DNA from: Cinclus cinclus
Taxonomy: Eukaryota > Chordata > Aves > Passeriformes > Cinclidae
Direction: 5' to 3'
Length of the DNA: 64,000 bases
Assembly (NCBI RefSeq): GCF_963662255.1
Contig: NW_026912131.1
Location: forward strand, 62,001 to 126,000
Position 1 is the first letter of the stretch. Each line of letters starts with the position of its first letter. A model generated the notes under the pieces. That model was not told the origin of the DNA. It saw only the letters and a program-made list of their open reading frames with translations, and made no database searches. The position numbers and the translations under genes were made by a program. Positions 19,878-32,100 of this stretch are shown in pieces.

Positions 19878-20220
19878 TGTGAGGAAAAACACTCTATAAC
19901 CCACAAAAATAAGTGATAAGAGAAAGTCATCCTCTCAGTTTGAACTTTTCACCTTGCCTCCTTGCCCGTGCTCTCTCTTTATTGCTTTGGTCATTTTCCA
20001 GACTTGGATATCGGTTAGACTGGTCTCAGGGGTCTGAGGACCCCCTTATCCTGTGGCGTCAATGTCCTTGCATCCTGTTTGCACACTCGAGCACTCGACC
20101 CCACCTTATAGCCTTGCTCATCTCCTGCTCTTGTAAGCACCATAAATTAGAGCAAACAATACATTTTTGTCAGTCCCCCTTTTAGTCAAACCTTTCTTAA
20201 TGCTTGATTCTTAAGTCTCA
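19878..20220 (-). mobile_element. 5' LTR of the ERV, about 343 bp
   Basis: On the minus strand it starts TGAGACTTAAG at 20,220 and ends CCTCACA at 19,878, giving TG...CA ends. A TATAAG box is near 20,104 and AATAAA near 19,980. The outer edge is less certain because the 3' LTR is absent for comparison. Confidence 0.6.
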
Positions 20221-21560
20221 ATTTCTCTATTTCACTCGGGACTGCTGCCACCCTCTCACAGCCGTGCCCTTGGGCGTCGGGATGCGGCAAGGGCCCGGGC
20301 TGAGCCCTGCGGGGCCAGGAGGGCGAGTGGCCACAGGGCTGGCAGCGCCGCTGGCAGGGAGCTGTGCCGCTGGGGCAGTGACAGGCTCTGTGTTCCCAGG
20401 GCTCGCCGGGCAGATCTTGAGGGGACAGCAGGAACAGCTCCAGCTGATCTGCAAAGGTGAGTGAGGGCAGCGGGCTGGCAGGGGGAGTTGCAATCCCTGC
20501 CCTGGCTGTGGAGGGCTCTGTTCCCTGTGTGAGTGGGGCTTAGTGTGGGCAGAGCACAGAGAGATTTCAGGGGCACATGGGGGATTCTTGGCCAGCAGCT
20601 TCGGGCTGATTGCGTTGATCCCTGCTCCCTCCTGGACATGGCTTGAGCGAGCTGGGATGGCCCTGGCACAGGGCTCCTGTTGTGTCCCTGCAGATCTGTG
20701 ATCAGACCGTGGCTCTGCTCCTCTCTCTTCCAGCTCTGCTCAGTATGGCAGATGACAAAGTCAGGCCCTGCTAACAGGCTGCCTTAAGAGCCCAGGCAAG
20801 GCGTGGGGAGGAGCCAGGTCTGGGGACCATCCAAGGAATCCTGTCAAGAGCAAATGGTTCTAATATTCTCTCTAGGACAAAAAGGGAGCAAAGCAGTCCA
20901 GCTGATATGTGAGCAAAGACAATTCAAGTTCATTTAAAACGCTGCCAAATACAGGCTTGGGTTTCTTTGGAGTGCACTGATGCTAAGAAATATTTGCTCA
21001 CATTATGGTGGGGTTTCTCTGCAAATAGGCTTTGATGGGAAATTTCTGACCACCTTTGGTTCTGCTCTTTAATGTAAGTCGAGCACCTGAGTAGCTTTGT
21101 TGAGGAATGGAGAATTGTTTGCAGCTCAGTATTTTCTCAGGAGAAGCCTTACATTTTAGCACAGGAGGAAGGAAAGGCAACGGTTTCCAAGCCTTCCCCC
21201 CCTGCAGTGACACACTTTCAGAGGAGGCTGTGAGGAGAAGTCCCCTCAGCTACTGCCAGGGCTGTTTGCCTCCTCTGCAGGCTCAGTATGCTGGGAGTTC
21301 CACAAGCCTCAGCTGCCACTGTGTTTTCCTCTCAATATTTCTTCTTGTGCACTACACATGGAGAATCTTTTGTGTGAGATTCTCCTCTGGGCTTTGAGGT
21401 GAATCTCAATTTTTTTTTCATTTATTTCTTTTTCCAATTTACTAAATGACAAGAATGAATTTAGCATCCCTTTTTTTTCAGTAGCAGCAATTGTCTAGAA
21501 ATACATATAATCAAATATATTAGATGTATACATTTAAGAATAGACAAAGTTTGGCAGTGA
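20221..21560 (+). other. Host flank with one possible short exon
   Basis: At 20,400-20,457 CCCAG/GGCTCGCC...CTGCAAAG/GTGAGT has good splice sites and a short coiled-coil-like reading (QILRGQQEQLQLIC in one frame). It could be a stray exon of a coiled-coil gene. Nothing else supported; 21,000-21,560 has no gene-like signal. Confidence 0.3.
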
Positions 21561-21589
21561 GTAATTCAGTGCAATTAAGGTTCATATAA

Positions 21590-22135
21590 AGCATAAGCAA
21601 AACCAGCTGGAGATATGGAGAGGGCCCCACCCTTCCTCACCTATCAAATAATCAGGCCAAAAAGCCCAATTATATGCTATATGCTAATACATATTAATAC
21701 AGAACTTTCTGGAAAACTCCTCCTAGTTACTGTTCCTAAAATCTACGTCACTACAGTGTGTTGCACATGCCCTACTAGTAGTTAGGGGTCTCTCATCCTT
21801 TCGGGGTCTTATTTCTGACAACGGCTCTTTGTCTTCATCACTGTCCGCTATGTAAGCTTGCAGGCAGTGCAGGAGCACTAAGCTTGGTGTTAGGTAATTT
21901 CAAGTTCCAGGCCTGGAGTCATCCCAATTTGGCCCTGTCCAGGGTCAAAATTTGTATTTCTAGATGTGGCTTATCAAAGCTACATCCTTCTACTCCTCCC
22001 ACCGAACAGCTGGGGGATTCCATCTGCTTTTTCTCACTATTTCCTTTCTTGCTTTGTAACAATTGTTTTCTATTAATACGAGTACAATTTTGCCAATATA
22101 GTTACAATTTAGTTAGCACAAATCACATTTCTTAC
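21590..22135 (-). mobile_element. Possible LTR-derived sequence, minus orientation
   Basis: AT-rich sequence that on the minus strand begins TGTGATTTGTGCTAAC near 22,128. Ends and family are not resolved. Confidence 0.3.
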
Positions 22136-22369
22136 ACCCAGATCCCCAAATGCCACCATATCCCCCCACTCCGAATTTCCCCCAAGTCCCCCAAACTCCA
22201 CGGCCACCCCCCTGCCCCCCAGATCCCCCTAGGATTCACCCAGGACCCCCCGAGCCCCCTCCCCACCTCCAAACACATAGAGCCACTCATCCACCAGCGC
22301 AGCAAGTTGGCTGATTTGTTCGAATCCAGGGACTTTTCCAGGCCTGCTCTGCCTCCTTTATGGACACGA

Positions 22370-22780
22370 ACCTCTAGCGATGTGAATTTTCCCCTCTGGG
22401 AGTGGGGGACGCCGGAGCGCCTCTAGCCGGCGAGGGGCGAGAGTAAACCAGTATGAACCAGCGCAGACTGGGGCAGCTGGGGAAAATTCAGAGTCAGGAG
22501 GGGCACTGGGAGCGAGGCAGGGCAGGGCAGGGCAGGGGAGGGAGTGATGGGGAGGGGAGGGCGGGGAGAAGTTCCCGGCTCGGCCCAACGCCCCTCAGGG
22601 ATTGACAGTGGGGGGGCGGCTCCCGCCCAAACCCTGGGGGGGAAAAGTGCCCTCAGGGATTGGCTGGGCGGGTACTCAGAATAACCCAAAAAAGCCTCAA
22701 CACCTCCTCGGAATTTCCATTCAGCCCACAGAAATGGAGTGCCTTGCAGCAAGTGGCAACTATTTAAGGCTATATGTTAG
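22370..22780. promoter_or_regulatory. GC-rich promoter-like patch
   Basis: CpG-containing sequence (gacgccggagcgcctctagc, near 22,410), GC boxes (ggggggcggctc near 22,612; gctgggcggg near 22,663), an inverted CCAAT (ggattggctg near 22,658) inside a repeated ccctcagggattg, and a TATA-like ctatttaagg near 22,761. It lies 3.1 kb upstream of the first coiled-coil exon I can support, so it may be that gene's promoter (inference). Confidence 0.35.
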
Positions 22781-23061
22781 TTCCATTTAATCAATGGAGG
22801 GGTGAAAAGGCAGATTGTGCACTAAAACACGGCAAAACCAAGAAAACCCCCAGAATCCCTTGAAGAATCCCTTGAAATTTGGTAAAACGGAGTAAAAGAG
22901 TAATAAGGTTGAATAAATATCCGTCAGTTAAATCTAGAGTTGACTTATAATTAAAAACTGGGGACTTGTAAAATGGGGCTTGGGGTGCTAAAAGGCCTCA
23001 GGAAAGCCCCAAAAAAGCCCCCTGATGCCTGGGCTGGCTGCGCTGCAGCTCAAGTAGAAGA

Positions 23062-23210
23062 GTTCTCCAGGAGCTCAGGGCAGCAGCAGCCCTCCTGCTG
23101 ATGGAGAAAGCCTGTGGAGAAAGGGGTCGGGGCCCAAATGTGTGCCTTGGAAATCCCAGTTGGGTTCCTAAATGCCGTGGGAACTCTCTCTAATCGAGCT
23201 GTGGTGGCTG
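23062..23210 (+). pseudogene. Orphan copy of the coiled-coil gene's terminal exon end
   Basis: Nearly identical to 41,222-41,370: last codons (SRSSGQQQPSC, then TGA) and the start of the 3' UTR. Upstream, the rest of the exon is replaced by other sequence. A trace of an earlier tandem gene copy just upstream. Confidence 0.7.
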
Positions 23211-23436
23211 AGGGATGTACGTGGGAAGGGTTTGCCTGCCATGAACTGCACTTGTTGATCATGTGGGCTCTGTTCAGGGCCAGTCTGGGAGCCTGTTCCT
23301 TTGCCCTTGCCCAAGGGCAGAGTGCTGGTGAGGGCTGGAGTTGGAGGCTGTGTCTGCCCCGACAGCTGGTACCGTGGGGCTGCGGATGCTCCTGCCAGCG
23401 TGGGCTTGTCTGAGCCGGGCCTTGTGCCTCTTTCAG

Positions 23437-23606
23437 GTGTCCCTGCTGCAGTCACAGCTGGCCCGGGCCTGACAGCAGCGACAGAACTACACTGAGAGCT
23501 GCACAAGCACCAGGCAGGAGCTGCCAGACCTTCACCAGGAGCTCTCGCGCTCCTTTGCAGCTCTGCTCAAGGAGCCCAAAGCTGCTCTTGTGGAAGCAGA
23601 GACTTG
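23437..23606 (+). pseudogene. Decayed coiled-coil exon
   Basis: After CTCTTTCAG the frame reads VSLLQSQLARA, then TGA, then QQRQNYTESCTSTRQELPDL... and LSRSFAALLKEPKAALVEAET, then stop. Heptad-like coiled coil with an in-frame TGA; likely a remnant of a CEP250/rootletin-type gene. Confidence 0.5.
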
Positions 23607-23610
23607 AGGC

Positions 23611-24410
23611 TGCAGTGGTCTCTGAACTTTAACTTGGCACTGACATCCTTGGGCCATCAGCCCCTGCAGAGACACGGCCTGGAGAAGGCACGTGCTGCTC
23701 TTCCCTTCCACGGAGGACTTGTGCCCTGCTCAGAAGCCAGTTCCTGTCAACTGGGGCACAGAAGTCCTCCCTAGGACAGAGATGAGTGCTATCAGAGATG
23801 AGGGTAAAAACACCTGCCAAAGCTTTCCCAAGCAGACCCATTTGGTTCTTAAGGGTGTGCTCCTAGCAAGAAATCGTTGATATAAGCAGCAAGACTTTCC
23901 TTCTGCCTAGAAGACCTAGTGATATATTGCCAAACAGAGAGCAGAGAAACAAATGCACTCATGGCTCTTTCAGGATTCTAAATCTATTTTATGAGCCTGA
24001 ACCACTGCAGCACTTGGCATTTCTCTGTAAGAATTTCAAAAGACTCTGAAACACCACTTTTTCTCCTCATGTGACTGTTCCAAACACAAAGCTTTATTTT
24101 CCATGAATATTTGTAAGCACCAAGAACCTTCTCAGGCTATTTTCTTACATCTCCCCTGTGTCAGGGAAGACAGAAGAATTCCTGTGATTCAGGAGCTAAG
24201 CACATCCCTAATGAGCATGTGGGTCTTGAGAGTGCTGAGCCTTAAAACTGATGCTGGACCAGCAACTTGGAACTCATGCTATGAGCCAGGTGCCTGCCCA
24301 GCTGCCCAGCACGGCTGTGGGGACACGGAGGAGGGAGGGCAGGTGCCAGGGCCAGCAGGGAGCTGGGTTGGGCGAGAGAGAGCCAGGGAGGGCCATTCCA
24401 CCAGCCCCTG
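23611..24410. other. No gene seen
   Basis: No splice-bounded coding segment or recognisable repeat found. Confidence 0.4.
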
Positions 24411-24770
24411 GAATGCTGGGCTTTGGACCATGGCAACCACCAACAAACCATGGAATGTTGGAGTGTTGGGGGTTGGATGCTGGCAACAATCAACTGCTCC
24501 TGGCTTATTGGGGTTTGGACCCTGGAGCTGTCAACAGCTCGTGACCATTGGGGCTTGGACCTTGCAAAGGCCAACGGCACCTTGCTCGAGTGCTATTGAC
24601 CCTGCAAAGGCCAACGACCTGTGGATATTGGGGTTCAGACCCTGCAAAGGCCGAGGGCCTTTGGGAACTTGGGTTTAGACCCTGCAAAGGCCGAGGGCCT
24701 TTGGAAATTGGGGTTGAAACCCTGCAAAGTCCAACTGCTTTGGACACTGGAATTTGGTCACTGTTGCCAC
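24411..24770 (+). repeat. 40-bp minisatellite
   Basis: The core cctgcaaagg(cc) starts at 24,561, 24,601, 24,641, 24,681 and 24,721, exactly 40 bp apart; a more divergent unit precedes at 24,521 and 24,481. Unit contains ttggggttnagaccctgcaa. 40 is not a multiple of 3, so ORFs across it are not coding evidence. Confidence 0.9.
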
Positions 24771-25169
24771 CAAAGGGGCAGATGGAGACCCGGCGGGTGA
24801 GTGAAAAAGCCACTGCTCTCCTGTGCCAGGCCCAGCAGGGCCTTGGCTGGGCCTGGGCTGTGCCTCAGGGAATGGTTCCCTTTGGGAATAGGAAGGGATT
24901 AGCAGTTGGCTGTTCCAGAGCTGGCAGCAGCTTTGGTGCTTGCTGTGGGGACAGGCCTGGGAGGGAATGGGGGGCTCCTGGCCATCCCAGAGCACAGCCC
25001 CATCTCCTGCTCCGTCCTTGTCCCACTGGAGGCCGTGGGCACAAACAAGGGAGCAGCTTTTCATTGCCCTCCCTTCAGCCCAATTTACAGCGCAGCCTCA
25101 GTGCTTCCTGGAGGCAAGAATGGGTTTCTCCCAGACATCTCCGAGATGACCCCCAGAGGCCCAGAGGAG

Positions 25170-25600
25170 GCCGTGGGGATAACAGGAAGATGCTCCAAGG
25201 GCTGGAGCAGCTGCACCAATGGAAAAGGATGCAAGAGCTGGGGTTGTGCAGCCTGCAGAAGCTTCCAGGGTGACCTTAGAGTCTTTGCAATGCAGGAAGG
25301 GGCTGCAAGAGAGCTGGAGAGAGACTTAAGGCAGGGGCCTGCAGGGACAGGACAAGGGACAATGGCTTCCCCCTGAGACAAGGCAGGGTTGGATGGGATT
25401 TTGGGAGGGAATTCTGCCCTGTGAGGGTGCTGAGGCCCTGGCACAGGTTACCCAGAGCAGCTGTGCCTGCTCCTGGAGCCCTGGGAGCATTCAAGGCCAG
25501 GTAGGAGCAGGCTCTGGGCAACTCCCCTTCTGGTGTTCTTAGAAGTGATGGCACACCTTGCAGCATGTTTGTTTGTGCTGCTGCCAAACTAGTGGGCAGG
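25170..25600 (+). mobile_element. CR1-like LINE 3' fragment, plus orientation
   Basis: Shows the typical order: gctggagcagctgcaccaatgg, gagagctgg-type wording, ccagggtgaccttagag, gctgaggccctggcacagg, ttacccagagcagctgtg, then attcaaggccagg. Confidence 0.65.
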
Positions 25601-25734
25601 AAATATTCCTAAGGAGCGGGGGAAAGAGCTCAGCTGGAATTGCTGTGCTCTGGGACAGGCTGGGAAGCACTTAGAGGTGACTGCCTCAGGGGCAGCCATG
25701 CGGTCTGAGTGTGCTCTTCCCTGTGCTCTTGCAG

Positions 25735-25782
25735 GGAGTTCGAGGCCTTTCTCACCGGGGACGTTCCTCCAGAGCCCCTGAG
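25735..25782 (+). CDS. Possible upstream exon of the coiled-coil gene
   Basis: CTCTTGCAG/GGAG...CCTGAG/GTGAGT, 48 nt, good splice sites. In the frame that joins the next exon it reads GVRGLSHRGRSSRAPE; another frame (EFEAFLTGDVPPEPL) looks more protein-like but would hit a stop in the next exon. Uncertain. Confidence 0.4.
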
Positions 25783-25929
25783 GTGAGTGAACTGTGCAGA
25801 GCTGGCTGGGATTTTGAAACTGCTTCTCCAGGAATGGAAACTGGTTCTTGTGAGATCCGAAGAGGCATCTCAGTGGTACTTTGCAATAGGATCAGAATAG
25901 CTGACTAACAGCTGGATGTGGGCTTTCAG

Positions 25930-26162
25930 GTGCTGTTAGATGACAGTGACAGCATGGCCAATTCCATCATGTGCACTGACAGTCCTGGGAACATCCTCTC
26001 AACTCAGGCACCCACCGATGAACAGGATCCCTTTGAACTGGTTCAGCAAGCCACTGAGAATTGTGGGCGCTTGTGCCAACTTTTTGAGCAAATGGCAGAG
26101 AAGAGCCAGAGGTTCAGAAGCTACCAGCAAGACATAGAGTGTCTGCTAGAAGATATCAGAAG
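25930..26162 (+). CDS. Coiled-coil gene exon 1 (first supported)
   Basis: GGCTTTCAG/GTGCTG to AGAAG/GTGAGT, ends in phase 2. Acidic start (VLLDDSDSMANSIMC) then helix FELVQQATENCGRLCQLFEQ. Confidence 0.65.
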
Positions 26163-29100
26163 GTGAGTTTTTCTTCCTGCTCCTTCTCCTCCTGTGTTCC
26201 AGAGGCAATCTGCTTCCAGGCCTGGGAGTTCCGAGGGGTCCTGGGAGAAGAAATCCCCTGTCCTCCCATGCCTAGGCCTCAGTGTGGCTCTCGAGCATCG
26301 TCCTGTCTGGGTTTTTCATGCTCTACTGTGACTCCCAAGGCTGTCTGGGAGATGCCGAGCCATATTGGAAGAGAAGATTCCTTCTTCTCACCATGCTGCT
26401 TCCCCAAATTCTGTTCTTTGCGTACCCCTGCCCAGCCAGTGCATCTCACTGAAGGAAGGCAAAATCCTGCCTTCCTTTCCCTTTGTCTCTGGAGGATTTC
26501 CTCGGGAGGCAAAGAGCAAGGTCTTCCTTAGCCCACTGCACCCTGCTCCATCCGGGTGTGCTGAAAATGGGATCGGTGACCCTTCAGGCCTCTTGGTTCT
26601 TCTGAATGAGCCTTGTCTCTGCAGTGACTTTGCAAACATGGACAAGTCCCGGGAAACGGTGCAGCAATGCATTGGAATCCTGGAGCCAGGAGCCTTGAGT
26701 CTGCATCAGAAGAACACCAAGCAGTGGAAGGAATCATCAGCCCAGGCAGAAAAGGACAGGATTGAGGTTGGTTTTGGAAATGAGACTGATTTTCCATTGA
26801 AAACTTGTCTTGTCTCTTTCTTGTGTATTGGAGGACTTGGCTGCACTCTGGGGAGAAGACCCATCAGTGCACAGCGAGATGGAAGTTAAGATGCTGATGA
26901 TGGAGCAATTGCAGCTTCAGGGGGCTCTGCTGGAGGAAGAGAGGGATGATGTTACTACAGCTCTGGATCCCTTATTCCTAGGCAGCACCTGTGGGATTTG
27001 TGCCCTCCAGATCAGCCCAGATGCTGTTTCTGGCAGTAGAAGACAGGGACAGTGCTGTGCACACCTGGCTCAGGATGGCCCATGCATTTATTAGACAGGG
27101 ATCGGGATCTTCATCAGCAACGTTGTACATGCTTCTGCAGAATGTGTTTCTTTGGGCAGCCTCAGAGTCTCTAAACCAGGGATTGGAGCTGGGGAAGGCT
27201 CTGGAGCATGGGTGTGAGGAGGAGAAACTCAGGGAGGTCCCCTGTTCTTCAGTCCTTGTGACTGGGGCATCAGAGAGGGGAAGGTGACACCTCCTGTTCT
27301 GAGTGGTTGGACTCAATGCTTGGGAAGGTCTTTGCCAACAAAAATGATTCCATGAGACTGTGATTCTTGCACCTGCTGAGCCACCTTTTACCCTCCCTGA
27401 CAGGAATTTAATAGTTTAATTTTCTTTCTGGTTTCTGGAGTACAGGAAGCCAGTGCTGTTGTCTTTTCTGGTTGGCGTTTGTGGGTAGGGGGGAAGCTTC
27501 AAACTTTTAAGCGAGGAGCTTGCCCGGAACTTCATTTAGAAGACTTTTCCTCCCTTCCTCAGGCAAGTGAGCGTGAAAGGCACCATGCAGAGATGCTGCA
27601 GCAATGGCACAAAGAGAAGGCAGAGAGAGAGCGGGAGCACCAGAAGATGCTGTTTGAGATGAGGCAGAAAATTGCCACCTTGAAGGCCCAACAAGAAGCA
27701 GAACGAACCAGGTTTCAAAATGCCAAGCGAGAGGTAATGATTGTGAAAAGAGAACTGGTGTGATTTTGTGTAAGGCTGCAGCTGTGGCAGATGGCAGGGT
27801 ATGGGGCTCTGTGTGGAGCATGCCCTCTGTGTCTTCTACATTGAACTCGGGGTGGTGAAAAGGTGAACGGGGCTATCTTTGGGACCAGGAATGAGCCCTG
27901 TCATAGGAAGCCAGGCAGAAACATGAGCTTTCAGCTGAGATTTGTGTGCTGCTCTTGTGCTCTCATTTTCTAAGACGTAACTCACAGTATCTTCACTGTT
28001 CTCTTCCTGCTCCCCTCTTGGTGTGTGCTGGGAGGTGTTCACAGACAAAGTGAGTCTACAGGACTTTTTTATGGGCATGGGGAGGCTGCGGCAGGAATGC
28101 TGACACAAAAGAGAAAAATCTTTTTAAAGCCTCACCTGGAGTATTTCTGAGCAGTAACCCAGAGATGCCTTCTGGCCTGTGTTCTAAGTCACTTCCTAGG
28201 AAGCTGTGGCTCCCCCGGGGCAGACAGTGGCCCCAGGGGAGCAGCAGCTGAGTACTCAGAGAGCTCGTGAGCCCATCAGTCTCTGCCTCTTGCCACACAG
28301 ATGTTGCAGGGCAAGTGTGAAGCCTTCTGCTCTTTCCTTGTGTGCAGGCGCTGCTGGAAGAGCACAATGAGAGGAGTGCTTTATCAGAGGCAGTGCTCCA
28401 AACTCGGGCAGAGCTCAGCCGAGCCTGCCAGCAGCTTCAGCAGGTCTGGCAGAAGGTGAAAGAGCAGCAAGGGAAGGGTCAGGTAAGTGTGAGTAGGCAG
28501 GGAAGAGAGTGCAGGGCAGTGAGAAGGGCACAAAAGGAAGCTCCTGGGACTGAGCAGGCACGGGCTGCTTCAGGCATTGGGAGCACAGAGCCTGCTAAGC
28601 TCCAGAGCTCAGGCCCAAGAAGGAGGTGTTCCAGAGGAGGCAGAGCTGGCCAGAGAAGCCAAAGGAGTTAGCTGAAGGAATGGGATTTTGAGCAAACAAG
28701 TGGGAAAATCTGATCCTGAGGGCAGGTCCCCGGAAGTTGCTCTGCATTTTGTTGCCAGACCATCAAGGCACAGCTGCAAGCTGAGCTGCAGGAAGCTCGC
28801 AGTGAAATCCAGGCATCAGAAAGGAGGCACAAGGAAGAACTAGAAGGCATCAAGGAGGAAATGAATGTCCTCCTTGAGCAGAGGGAGGCTCTACAAAAGC
28901 AGGTGAGCAAAAGAGCAGTGGCACCACAGTCATGCAGGGAGGGATGTGTGGCCTTCTTGCTTTTCCATGGCAGAGCAGCAGCTGATGGGGGGATCCCTGG
29001 GGCTGCCTGGTCCTGTGCTCTCCATGGCAGCTGCTCTGAAGGGCACTCAGGGCTTTGCTGAATCTCAGCTGCTGCCCTGGACAGCTGGGCTAGTGCTCTG

Positions 29101-32100
29101 GGCTCTTGGCCATCAACCATCAGCCATCAGCATGGATTCCTGCTGGCCTCTTCTTGCTAGCCTTGGTTTGGGAGGTGCTTTTTCAGGTGCCCTTGCTGGG
29201 CCACGTAGACATTGAGACAAGTTGTCCATATCCATTGTGAATCTGGTGCTGTCAGGACAGAGGGAGAAATGAATGGGAAGTTGTCCTTTACCTTTCCTCA
29301 CAGCCTCTGCTCTGGCTGACAGTGACAAGCTGTGGCTGTAGCCTCTGACTGCTTTGTTCTGTTTGACTGGAGGTGGGAGAGTTGACATCCCAGCTGGCAG
29401 CCTCCCGAGAGTCCCAGGAAGCGATTGTCCAGAGAGCCCAGCAAGATGTGAGCTGGGCACAGGATCAGGCACGGCAGAAGCTGGTGGAGGTTGAAAACAC
29501 CAAGAAGAGGCTGGAGGGGGCAGAACGTCAGAACAAGGAGCTGCAAGTGCACCTGCAGAACCTGGAGAGGGAATGGAGTCAATGGGAAGAAGTGGCACAG
29601 CAAAATTCACAATTGCAGGCTTCTGTGAATGTCCTGGAGAGGGAAAAAGACAGGTAAAGGAAAGCCTTTGGGACTCTGCACTCTGCTGAATGGATTCCCC
29701 CTTTGCTATCTTTGCATGTGCCAGGGGCTCTGGCAGCATTTCCTAAGTGGCAGATTCTGAACTCTCTGACAAGACACGTTTCATTATCTCAGTGTTGTGT
29801 CTCATTTTCTTTACCTTGATGCCTTTAGTTAAAGCTTTTCTGAAGACAGAGGCTTTTGGGGTAGCTCTTTCCCTCTGGGGACTGTTCTGTTGTGTTGTTA
29901 GGCAAGGTGGGTATGTTAACACTGCCCAAGCTGCAGTGTAAGGAGGTGGATGCATCCACCAGCTCCACCTTGGGTCCTGTACCTTGAAGCCTTAGGGATC
30001 TGGATCAGCCTGGCATCTGCTGCCTTTGCTGGGCAGAACCATCTTAAGGCCCTGATTGCTGACCCAGGGCCAGAGTGCCCTTGGAAGCACCCAAGAAAGA
30101 AGAATGTGCCTTTTGCATCATTCCTCCTACAATTCCTGGAGGGAGTCAAGCAGGGTCCCTGCCACCCTCCACAGTCACAGGCATTACTGACTGTGCAAAG
30201 ACTGCAAGAAACAAGACAAAGGTTAGGAGGGCTCCTACAGCTGATCAAGTTTTGACAGTCTTCAGTGCTGCAAGATTCACATTTCCCTCTCAAAAAGAAG
30301 GCAGGGCATGTAGGCAGGAATTCCCCATTTTTTCAGGAGCAAAAGCAGAGTGGACACGTGCTGGGATGGGACTGCAGGGAGAACAGACTGTTTAGACAAA
30401 GTTCATCACACAGAGCAGTTTTTGCCTGAGGTGGTGCAGGTCCTAAGAGTTTCTAAAATGTGATACCATGTAGTAATGAGTTGCATGCTTTCCTTCTAGG
30501 CTGAATCTGTCTCTGGAGAAAAAGAACTTGTGCCTGAACTCACTGGAAGAAAACAACCTGGAACTGAAAAATCAGCTGTCTCATTTTCGTTCTGCTCTTG
30601 AGAAGACTGAGCAGCTCCATTGTAAACACAGAAGAGAACTGCTGGAGTTCAACACCCAGGTAAGCTGTGCACTGGCATCCTCTTCTCCCTGGACACACAG
30701 CAACACCTTTGGCATGGAGGCCCCAACCTCTTTCCCCTCCCAGCAGCATCCACTGCTGCCGTGTTCTGCCCACGGCTGCTGCTGCACCCTGAAGCCAAGG
30801 CTGGATCTGGTCTGTGCTGCAGATATTTTTCCCCATTCTCTCCCGGGTCCCAGCAGGAAATCTGGGATCAGAAGCAGCTGCAGACTCCTTTGGAGCTTCT
30901 CTGTCCCTGTGTTAGCAGTGTTGTCCCAGATGGAGTTGGTGCCTGTGCTGGGCACTGAGCAATGTGGGGACACAGAGGTGGCTATGGCAGGCTGGGCAGG
31001 GCACTTGCACTGCAGCCAGTTCAGGTGGTGTTCAGAGCTGCAGCTTCAAGGGTGTCCACTGCCTTCCTTCCCCAGTTTGTGTCCATTGGAATTCTTGGTT
31101 GTGCACCTTCTGTTTCCTGCGTGTTTTTTGCCTGAAATCCTTCTCTTTAGTTGCTCTCCCTACTGCCGCCTCCAGTGCAGCCCTGTCCCTGAGGCTCTGT
31201 GCATCCATCTTGCAGACCTGGGCCATGCTGGAGGCAGTGATGGAGAAGGCAGCTCGCCAGGAGGCTCAAGAGAAGCAGCTAGAAACTGAGGTGTCTGAGC
31301 TGCGTGTGAGGCTGCAGAGCTCTGAGGAAAGAGCAGAGGCCATGGCCACACAGTGTAAGGCCATGGAGCTGGAGCTGAGGAAGGCACAGGCTCAGGGAGT
31401 CCAACTAAAGTCCCACAATCGGGAGCTGCTGAAACTCTTGGAGCAACATGAGCAAGGTACAGCTTCTCTCCCATCTATTCACTGCCCCATCCTGTGTCAG
31501 CAGTGGGGATTTCTGATCCCATGCACAGGAAAAGGGCAGTGGGGGGAACAGGCAGACGGGAAAAAAAATCCAGCAGGAGATTTATCCATTGTAGTGCCAG
31601 TGAAAGCTTTTTCTCAAGAAAGATGCCGTGGCTGGCAGTGCCATCTGCCTGTGCTATGGCTGACCCCATGCACAGCTGGTGCCTTTTAGGTGCCACGTCT
31701 GCGCTAAGGAGCTGTAGCTGGATGCCTCAGCTTGATTCCCCCAAAACCCAGGCCCTGCCAGAGCCTCCAGGCTCTTGATCTCTCTGGAGCAGACCTGCAC
31801 AGGCATCCCTGCTCCTTTGTCTCTCTTGGATTGCTCACCCTGCACAAGCCCAGGAGCAAACACACTTTTGTATTCCTCAGAATCGTGCCCCTTTCATTCC
31901 TGCGTTTCTCTCTGTCTGCAAGTTTCCTTCATTTCTGTCAGCTCTGGATCATTTGTGAGCTTAGGGTGTGGCAAACACAGGCAGGCAGAGAAGACACTGC
32001 TGATAGTGACTGCAGGATGCACATCTGTTTGCCTTTGCTTTGCATTTCCCCTTTTCTGCTGCAGCGATATGGAGGGAAGGACAGCAGAAGACTTCTCTAG

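Larger units (their letters stand above)
15334..20220 (-). mobile_element. Gammaretrovirus-like ERV, 5' part only (LTR-leader ORF-gag-pro-RT)
   Basis: Order on the minus strand: LTR (20,220-19,878), primer-binding site, leader ORF, gag with a single CCHC knuckle, protease after one in-frame stop, reverse transcriptase, and the first residues of RNase H, where the element ends against host sequence. Integrase, env and 3' LTR are missing. One zinc knuckle and a gag-stop-pro arrangement in one frame fit class I (gamma-like) elements. Multiple frameshifts show it is not functional. Confidence 0.85.

Noticed and set aside
19878..20220. LTR as half of a complete provirus
   Set aside because: No second LTR, integrase or env is found; the element ends in RNase H.
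29113..29739. 208-codon minus-strand ORF, repeated at 34,676
   Set aside because: Antisense shadow of exon 7/14, repeated only because the region is duplicated.
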